28,792 nucleotides of DNA, from the IMG/VR virus record IMGVR_UViG_3300042402_003058, positions 1 to 28,792 of that record; one strand, 5' to 3'. The stretch's first letter is position 1; each line of letters opens with the position of its first letter. This document shows, in pieces, positions 24,201 to 28,792 of this stretch. The translations under genes were made by a program, and so were the position numbers. The notes under the pieces were generated by a model that saw nothing but the letters and a program-made list of their open reading frames with translations, was not told the DNA's origin and made no database searches. Source of the stretch: a virus.

Positions 24201-27112
24201 GTTCAATTACTGGAAACCCTATTACTTATATTTCACAAAATGACCCCGTTACAACTTTACCATTAGATGGTCAAATTGACGTAGGTATACATCCATATTA
24301 TGATGATATATTTTATAATATTGTAAATAATATAAGTTATTTTGATTTTCAACCTAATGACACGAGAGATTATGATAACGCCATAGTGGACGGTAAACTT
24401 TTTTTAAAAAGTGATTCGGTTAGTTCAATCGGAAAAACAATTAACTATTGGTCACAATTTGTTGATAACGAATCTTTATTAGGCTTAACAACATTAACAT
24501 TATTACCATCAGCAGGAGGTAATGATTACATAGGAAAAAAGACCTCAAAACCTAACGAAACAATTAACTCAAGTAATTCTTTTGATGTTGAAGAACAAAA
24601 TCATTTCAGAATTGTATGGGATAGTGATATTTTAAATGATAACTATTTTAGTAGTGGTTACACCTTTTCATCACCAATTGAATACGAAACGTCAATAGAC
24701 GGAAAATACGGAATTAATAGTAACTATAAAAAAGTTATGGATTTAATCGCCACCTTTAGTCCGTCAATATTAGATGAGTTTGAAAATCAATTTTTAAATT
24801 TTGCATCAGAAAATCTTAATTTAAATGTTTCAAACAAACCATTTGAAAATGTTGTGTTTAGTAATTTTCAGGTACTATTAAAGGAGATTGTTTCGGTAAA
24901 CAAAACCCCTAATGACACCAGCGATATATCAACTAAAATTAAAAATATTCAAACTAAACAAGGTGCGAAATTAACCAATATAACCACATCTATATTATCT
25001 TCTGACAATCTTATAAAAATTACATTAGGTAATCCAAAGGAACTTGATTTACATGTTTTAAATGGGTTTGTTGGAAAAGATGAAAATAATACATTTAAGT
25101 ATAACAAGTATGATAATACACCGTCATTATTAGTTAGAAATGAAAAATTGTTAAAACTTTATTTAGGACCAGAACCCGAACCTTTTTCGGGATCAACTAA
25201 TACGTGTTATGAAGACTTCTTTATTGACAATGACGTTGAAATAACAGAAGAAAATGTATTGCTTTTTAGAACAATAGTTTATATATACGCAGGGTTTAAA
25301 AAGCTAAGTTTAACAACTACATTTAAGGATTATTTGGAACAAAACATATTAACACCAACAAGCATAAGGTATAATACGTTTATGGATGAATTAATCCCTA
25401 AATTTAGAGGCCTCAATTTTGAAGAAGACCCACAAAGAATAGTTTTTTTTGATGGATATAATAACAAAGCCCTAAAAGTAGAGTTGTACAATTTCTTTAA
25501 ATCAATGAATGATAAATGGATAGCCGGTAACTCAATAGGTCAGCGTTCATTATTAGAAGAATTTTTATTTTTAGATAAGGCAAACAAAGATATTGGTAAT
25601 GAGTATTATTTTGATTTAACAAGATTAACAATGTTAGGTAACGAGAAGAATCTTAAGATGAGTTTGTTTAGTGCAATCTCAACTTTATTGAGTGGAACCG
25701 GTTTTGACTTAAGAGCACTACCAGCATATGTTAACTTCTACGGAACAAACTTTTCAAACTCACCTAAAATTATACCATCTAAAAAAATTGCCCAAAACCT
25801 ATTTGGAACATTTTTAGAGGTTGACACACAAGAATCGTCACCTAAGATTGTTATTCAATACGTGGGTAAAAACTCAACACGACCTGACATGTCGGACAAG
25901 AAAAATGGTAAATACAAATTTACCGACGACAGTTATAATATTGGTAATGTTAATAACAATCCAGTAATGATCACATTACCAAAAGTTTTTAAAACCGGTG
26001 ATTTAGCAAAGACAAATAAAGTTGTTGCTTTTGAAGTTAGCTTTGGTGATCAAAACCAAGGTATTTTTAAAGGAGTACAATTAGATCAAGCATCAATAAA
26101 AAATACAAGTGAATCTTTTGTTGTGTTAGAAAATTTGGCTCGTTCAGAATCTGGATCATCTTCATATAACGTGGATATTGGACTTTTTGATTATTATAGA
26201 CAAGCGGCATATACCTGTGACGTTACCTGTATGGGTAATGTAATGATACAACCAACAATGTATTTTTACTTGAAAAACATTCCAATGTTTAAAGGTACAT
26301 ATTGGATAACAGAAGTAACTCACTCAATTAGAAATGGATCTATTACAACAACATTTAAAGGATCAAGAATGCCATACACAGCACTTCCTGATTTAACAGA
26401 TTCATTTATGTCAAGTTATAGAACTCTATTTGATAAAATACAAAGAAAGGCTATTAATAGAATTAATGGTAAGGATAAAGTTACTGAAACAACAAAAACG
26501 GTAACAAATGTGGATGGTAACGTTTATACATATGATGCTGGTAAAAAAGCAATACCAAATGAAAAATTTGTAGAAACAGCATCAATTACAGACGCAGGGG
26601 TACCGTTCAATGGATTTGAAGGTTCAAGAAATATTAGTCAAGTTGAATATGGCGGTAAAAAATGGTTAAGAGCGTATGCTGTTGAAATGGGTACAAATGA
26701 ATATCAAATACAGAAAGACGCTAAAATGTCAATCATAGCCCAATCAAATACTAAAGTAAACACATCAATTCCATTAACTTGGGAAATAATCAAAACGTTC
26801 ACAGACAAATATCAATTTTTTGCAACTAAATTTGCGTTTAAAAAATTAAAAGTAGACGATGTGAATTTTAAAGAGTTTAAGGTTGATGACATGATTAAAT
26901 TAGAAACAACATTTTTTAATCCTGAAACTGGTAAAGACCCTATAAAAGTTAAAACCGATTTTAAATTAGATGAAAGTGTTACTAACCCAATAAAGTTCTC
27001 CGGAGCGATTGATAATTTTGATAATGATAATTATGGAATTGCAATGTCAGAAAAATTAATGCTTGATTTAAAATTAAAACCGGGTGATATTGTATACTTT
27101 AATGTTGGGTAA
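21254..27112 (+). CDS. Giant baseplate hub-like protein
   Basis: A 1952-residue protein, the largest in the window. Residues about 125-235 form a recognisable block (Ile-Lys-Gly-Phe-Asn-Ser-Ile-Pro, Ile-Asp-Val-Arg-Gly-Lys-Thr-Leu-Phe-Glu, Val-Lys-Gly-Phe-Tyr-Gly-Lys, Phe-Val-Gly-Ser-Thr-Tyr-Ala) of a type found in structural proteins of large myoviruses. Near 1640-1715 comes a hub-like end: a Cys-x3-Cys (Cys-Asp-Val-Thr-Cys), Pro-Thr-Met-Tyr-Phe-Tyr, Gly-Thr-Tyr-Trp-Ile-Thr-Glu-Val-Thr-His-Ser-Ile and Thr-Thr-Thr-Phe-Lys-Gly-Ser-Arg, as at the end of gp27/VgrG-type hub proteins. The long middle and the last 230 residues are unassigned. T4 gp27 has 391 residues, so this would be a hub with very large insertions. 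Start at ATG 21254 is inside the previous gene; an earlier start is not needed. Confidence 0.6.
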   Translation: MAKNKISNSEDIHVKVDQNNLIYIDPNSTIDGDGNITPRNIAQEKLVMYVNLEADLVPRSILASGNDSNTLTSIASGTLNFLKNGDGQDYDTRWTDSFLNTEEKKDSKGIPTGEFYQSDKTGQSFGINDINISIKGFNSIPTISINFIDVRGKTLFESPENSPYKAFFHIPWPIFYLTVKGFYGKAIKYRLHLVKFTSKFNESSGNFEVNTSFVGSTYAYLSDIPLQGILNAPYLFPHESEKTTKVDTKTGKELQTLSKSSRGYEMLNTVYNEYKLKGLIDNDFPVKTLREVLTIVSTLDSLLEKQIFSEVVDMRLFSAMKEFGEQIDTFEKSVRGWARQNLETTPVSSFNEINSLDTTSVFQSFYTKETDKKSKRLIEGPNEGTLEHLIQKYTKLIDSSILFNENLIKAQPKQPHMINNTGAAFTKSSLGITNVETNIGQHYYTEETTSNVAVRIDKLVSKIQEIRKNYEEQREKLEIAVQNKMNEIVSNKKNGFGFEPTIRNIFAVILSNAEVLIRLMKDVHKRAFDQSETRKKIVSNFSKESDGESIYPWPEMKATVKNKENTIIYPGDPNFQAKLGSDNPTRWPEVSFIESYIGVSTNKIDPLAEKEAGIDKASSQTQNNIDNKKIKKISSANGVVNILPYVNKLPDSFLYEIQERVSMYTLVDTFSTNTLQELAGIEYINISESLIGERSLRKLLKEKVLGPITLIEQLEKLSPFEKFSYYQDSLPTTNYLASFNQQSFNIEQYKSSNGFSDNGSYTGLTKELSNVVTEEYRTNIYPFSSDTYLTYLNGVTKYDKTLLQFNGFLEVDTAQGLITGQIDPKFWVKSGYETNLFARKFNINQTSTNILNTPYFHKQLYSDFFNTTTSYGKYAGSAYLLLNSMAFTDLSDIKSGFTINTKTQYNDVLTSSLFKEIGSSQFVPYHLMLKWGSIYHRYKKYINEDIDILTGFTTSNTNTTPTKIDGFDFFDNRTGQVFYTDPSSITGNPITYISQNDPVTTLPLDGQIDVGIHPYYDDIFYNIVNNISYFDFQPNDTRDYDNAIVDGKLFLKSDSVSSIGKTINYWSQFVDNESLLGLTTLTLLPSAGGNDYIGKKTSKPNETINSSNSFDVEEQNHFRIVWDSDILNDNYFSSGYTFSSPIEYETSIDGKYGINSNYKKVMDLIATFSPSILDEFENQFLNFASENLNLNVSNKPFENVVFSNFQVLLKEIVSVNKTPNDTSDISTKIKNIQTKQGAKLTNITTSILSSDNLIKITLGNPKELDLHVLNGFVGKDENNTFKYNKYDNTPSLLVRNEKLLKLYLGPEPEPFSGSTNTCYEDFFIDNDVEITEENVLLFRTIVYIYAGFKKLSLTTTFKDYLEQNILTPTSIRYNTFMDELIPKFRGLNFEEDPQRIVFFDGYNNKALKVELYNFFKSMNDKWIAGNSIGQRSLLEEFLFLDKANKDIGNEYYFDLTRLTMLGNEKNLKMSLFSAISTLLSGTGFDLRALPAYVNFYGTNFSNSPKIIPSKKIAQNLFGTFLEVDTQESSPKIVIQYVGKNSTRPDMSDKKNGKYKFTDDSYNIGNVNNNPVMITLPKVFKTGDLAKTNKVVAFEVSFGDQNQGIFKGVQLDQASIKNTSESFVVLENLARSESGSSSYNVDIGLFDYYRQAAYTCDVTCMGNVMIQPTMYFYLKNIPMFKGTYWITEVTHSIRNGSITTTFKGSRMPYTALPDLTDSFMSSYRTLFDKIQRKAINRINGKDKVTETTKTVTNVDGNVYTYDAGKKAIPNEKFVETASITDAGVPFNGFEGSRNISQVEYGGKKWLRAYAVEMGTNEYQIQKDAKMSIIAQSNTKVNTSIPLTWEIIKTFTDKYQFFATKFAFKKLKVDDVNFKEFKVDDMIKLETTFFNPETGKDPIKVKTDFKLDESVTNPIKFSGAIDNFDNDNYGIAMSEKLMLDLKLKPGDIVYFNVG

Positions 27113-27136
27113 TTAGAATATTAATAAAAATTGGGA

Positions 27137-27144
27137 TATTTATA
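27137..27144 (+). promoter_or_regulatory. Late-type promoter motif candidate (TATTTATA)
   Basis: Exact copy 17 bases before the ATG at 27162, in the gap after the giant hub-like gene. Confidence 0.4.
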
Positions 27145-27161
27145 CTTATAAAACAAATATT

Positions 27162-27365
27162 ATGGAAAATAATAGATTAAATAATACCATGGACCAATTT
27201 CTAAATCCTAAAAAAGTTAGAAATACGTCAAATGATGGTATGGAAAGAGAAGAATGCGATTTGGTAACAGGGGAATGTTACACAATTAGAGAAAAAGACG
27301 GAATCGTTGAAAGAATAAATAAAAAATACGTTACAAACGACGGAAGACAATTATTACAAGATTAA
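27162..27365 (+). CDS. Small protein of unknown function with two cysteines
   Basis: A 67-residue protein, not recognised. The N-terminal third is Asn-rich and probably loose; the rest reads as a compact unit with Cys38 and Cys45 in Glu-Cys-Asp-Leu-Val-Thr-Gly-Glu-Cys, then a strand pair (Tyr-Thr-Ile-Arg-Glu-Lys-Asp-Gly-Ile-Val-Glu-Arg) and a polar end. Two cysteines alone are too few for a zinc finger unless it pairs. It has its own TATTTATA motif and is followed after 4 bases by the proline-rich gene, so it probably heads that small operon. The A-rich leader has no Shine-Dalgarno. Confidence 0.6.
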   Translation: MENNRLNNTMDQFLNPKKVRNTSNDGMEREECDLVTGECYTIREKDGIVERINKKYVTNDGRQLLQD

Positions 27366-27369
27366 TACT

Positions 27370-28062
27370 ATGTTAGAGAAAAAATTATTAGAAGAAGTAA
27401 AACGTTTCAATGCCATCAATAAGTATGGTAAGAAAATGATCATGGAACAAGATGCACCTCCACCTCCTCCTGCGGAAGATTTAGCGAGTGATGTTCCACC
27501 CCCACCTCCAGCGGGTGATATGGGCGCACCAACAGATGTTCCACCTCCACCTCCAGCAGGTGATATGGGCGGCGAAGTACCTCCACCTCCAGGTGATGAA
27601 ATGGGTGCAACTCCAATGGACGATCCAATGGGTGGTGACACGGAAGAAATTGATATTACAGATTTAGTTAATATGACTAAAAATATCAAAAACGATCTTG
27701 AAAATAATAAACAAGACAATTCCGCAGTTATTAATAAAATGGATGACGTATTCACTAAATTGAATGATTTAGAAAGTAAGTTGGCTCAAATGGATCAAGT
27801 TATGGCTAAGATTGATCAATTAGGTGCAACAGTTGAGGCTAATAAACCTAAAAGTGAAGTTGAGAAATTGGAAATGAGATCTTTGGATTCATATCCATTT
27901 AACGAAAAACCACAAGAGTTTTTTGCTCACAAACAAGGTGAAATGAGAGCAAGTGGTAAGAATGAATATGTATTAACTAAGGACGATGTTGAAAATTACC
28001 CTGTTGATCAAATAAGATCGTCATTTAACCAAGAAGATCAGAAAGATGAATATAGCTTCTAA
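27370..28062 (+). CDS. Proline-rich repeat and coiled-coil protein
   Basis: A 230-residue acidic protein of unknown function. After a helical start (1-26) comes a low-complexity segment at about 29-85 with four runs of proline (Pro-Pro-Pro-Pro-Pro-Ala and shorter) spaced by Gly-Asp-Met-Gly. The DNA under it repeats with a 45-base period (27490 and 27535). Residues about 93-155 have a heptad-like, Leu/Ile/Met-rich pattern and probably form a coiled coil. The last 75 residues are polar, with Pro-Phe-Asn-Glu-Lys-Pro and Gln-Glu-Phe-Phe-Ala. Polyproline linkers often act as spacers in virion proteins, so a structural or scaffolding role is possible. The 3' end overlaps the next gene by 17 bases. 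Confidence 0.6.
   Translation: MLEKKLLEEVKRFNAINKYGKKMIMEQDAPPPPPAEDLASDVPPPPPAGDMGAPTDVPPPPPAGDMGGEVPPPPGDEMGATPMDDPMGGDTEEIDITDLVNMTKNIKNDLENNKQDNSAVINKMDDVFTKLNDLESKLAQMDQVMAKIDQLGATVEANKPKSEVEKLEMRSLDSYPFNEKPQEFFAHKQGEMRASGKNEYVLTKDDVENYPVDQIRSSFNQEDQKDEYSF
27490..27579 (+). repeat. Tandem repeat, about two 45-base units coding Pro-rich linker
   Basis: Units beginning GATGTTCCACC at 27490 and 27535 code Asp-Val-Pro-Pro-Pro-Pro-Pro-Ala-Gly-Asp-Met-Gly. Differences are mostly at third positions. A degenerate unit lies on either side. Confidence 0.75.
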
Positions 28063-28417
28063 AATAAAGTTCCTAATGGAACTTCAGGCTCAAGTTAAGA
28101 TTAACCATTGGCAAACCAAAGGTTATGCAAGACATAAAGCTTTTGATAAATTGTACGAAGGATTAGTCGATTTGACAGATACTTTCGCTGAGGCTGCGAT
28201 GGGTAAGTATGGTAGATTTACATTGGAGAATGAAGATAAAACATTAAACATTGTGAATTTAACCGAATTGGACTTAAAAGAGATGTTACAAACATCTAAA
28301 GAGGCGTTGATACAATGGAATAATGAGTTCGATTTAACAGATACGGATATAATGAATATACGTGATGAAATTTTGGGATTATTAAATAAAATAACATATC
28401 TATTAACATTAGAGTAA
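28046..28417 (+). CDS. Dps/ferritin-like small protein (DUF5856-like)
   Basis: A 123-residue helical protein. Its first 60 residues resemble Dps/ferritin-like proteins and the phage DUF5856 group: Glu12-Leu-Gln-Ala-Gln and Asn20-His21-Trp-Gln-Thr-Lys-Gly, then Arg-His30-Lys-Ala-Phe-Asp, and Asp45-x3-Glu49. In Dps the ferroxidase ligands are His-x11-His-x14-Asp-x3-Glu; here the second His, Asp and Glu keep exactly that spacing (30, 45, 49), while the first two His are 9 rather than 12 apart. Dps proteins store iron and protect DNA from oxidants. Whether this small phage version binds metal is not known. The start codon lies 17 bases inside the upstream gene, so translation is probably coupled. 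Confidence 0.6.
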   Translation: MNIASKIKFLMELQAQVKINHWQTKGYARHKAFDKLYEGLVDLTDTFAEAAMGKYGRFTLENEDKTLNIVNLTELDLKEMLQTSKEALIQWNNEFDLTDTDIMNIRDEILGLLNKITYLLTLE

Positions 28418-28438
28418 AAATAAAAAAAAATATTTAAG

Positions 28439-28666
28439 ATGCAATCAGGATCAGCAGCAAGAACGGCTTCAAATACGGCAACAGGTTCATTAACATATAT
28501 CGACGGTTTAATATCGGGAGCAACAGCCCAAGGACTATATCAAATTAGTTTAGACCCAAGGTACGTTAATGAGGCAATAGTAACCACATTAAAAAATTAT
28601 GGTTATAGAGTTCATACTAAGAACAATTTTATGGGTACCAATAACGATTATGTTATTACTTGGTAA
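28439..28666 (+). CDS. Small conserved-looking phage protein, function unknown
   Basis: A 75-residue protein. After a Ser/Ala/Thr-rich start it shows Ile-Asp-Gly-Leu-Ile-Ser-Gly-Ala-Thr-Ala-Gln-Gly-Leu-Tyr-Gln-Ile (about 21-36), then a helix around Val-Thr-Thr-Leu-Lys-Asn-Tyr-Gly-Tyr-Arg-Val (48-58) and a final Tyr-Val-Ile-Thr-Trp strand. This 'A...GL..I ... L...GY.V ... Y.I.W' plan recurs in small phage proteins and virion appendages; I cannot name its role. The leader (TATTTAAG just before the ATG) is a weak form of the upstream motif. A strong terminator follows 27 bases after the stop, so it ends the 27162 operon. Confidence 0.6.
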   Translation: MQSGSAARTASNTATGSLTYIDGLISGATAQGLYQISLDPRYVNEAIVTTLKNYGYRVHTKNNFMGTNNDYVITW

Positions 28667-28692
28667 TAAAAAAAATACTTTAAAAATAATTC

Positions 28693-28721
28693 AACCCAGA
28701 TTTTATAGTCTGGGTTTTTTT
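28693..28721 (+). terminator. Rho-independent terminator at the end of the small-gene operon
   Basis: Perfect 8-bp stem AACCCAGA/TCTGGGTT (28693-28700 and 28709-28716), 8-base loop, then a run of T to 28721. Confidence 0.9.
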
Positions 28722-28767
28722 ATGTATATTATAACATAAATGATTTTATAATTTAAATTTTAATTCT

Positions 28768-28792
28768 ATGAGTACATTTGATGCAGTACTTG
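28768..28792 (+). CDS. Start of a further gene (3' end outside the window)
   Basis: An ATG after an A/T-rich leader opens a frame of eight codons (Met-Ser-Thr-Phe-Asp-Ala-Val-Leu) to the window edge. It follows the terminator by 46 bases, so it starts a new transcription unit. Too little is visible to name it. Confidence 0.5.

Noticed and set aside
27354-27755. Minus-strand open frame of 133 codons rich in Gly, opposite the proline-rich gene
   Set aside because: It is the mirror of the proline-codon repeat on the plus strand, whose gene has clear operon context and a coiled-coil part.
1-28792. CRISPR array, tRNA genes or insertion sequence
   Set aside because: No spaced direct repeats, no cloverleaf-like segment and no transposase-like protein or terminal repeats were seen.

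Overview
This window is part of the genome of a T4-like contractile-tailed phage (myovirus), running from replication genes through the neck, tail and baseplate genes. It contains a family B DNA polymerase, a sheath (gp18) and tube (gp19) pair, a gp26-like protein, a tape-measure candidate and very large baseplate proteins, all in strongly AT-rich DNA. Most genes lack a Shine-Dalgarno sequence and instead have A-rich, unstructured leaders (clearest before the sheath and tube genes). That points to a Bacteroidota host, but this is inference. The standard bacterial code fits: TAA, TAG and TGA all act as stops.

Layout. 1-1150: the end of an unknown gene, a 2OG-Fe(II) oxygenase and a small BppU-like structural protein. 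1241-4138: DNA polymerase. 4135-7223: two minus-strand genes, a gp13-like neck candidate and an SNF2-family helicase, with a 67-residue plus-strand ORF between them. 7279-9052: gp14-position and gp15-like connector genes. 9049-9207: a short minus-strand gene for a likely ribbon-helix-helix DNA-binding protein, facing a shared control region in front of the sheath gene. 9323-13195: sheath and tube, separated by a 366-base non-coding block holding a strong terminator, a perfect 14-bp palindrome identical to the core of bacterial chromosomal parS, a consensus sigma70-type promoter and late-type motifs. 13299-14178: a gp26-like protein whose natural C-terminal extension lies in the +1 frame. 14193-27112: tape-measure candidate, a 1589-residue baseplate protein with an inserted OmpA-like segment, a gp53/LysM-like wedge protein and a 1952-residue hub-like protein. 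27162-28792: small genes, including a proline-rich coiled-coil protein and a Dps/ferritin-like (DUF5856-like) protein, a terminator, and the start of another gene.

How it works together. The 7279-27112 block would build the tail: the connector and terminator proteins join head to tail, sheath and tube form the contractile body, the gp26-like protein probably assists tape-measure or baseplate assembly, and the two giant proteins plus the wedge form the hub and tail-tube initiation complex. An octamer reading TATTTATA (or one mismatch) in the direction of transcription precedes most transcription units on both strands and is the best candidate for the phage's own promoter class.
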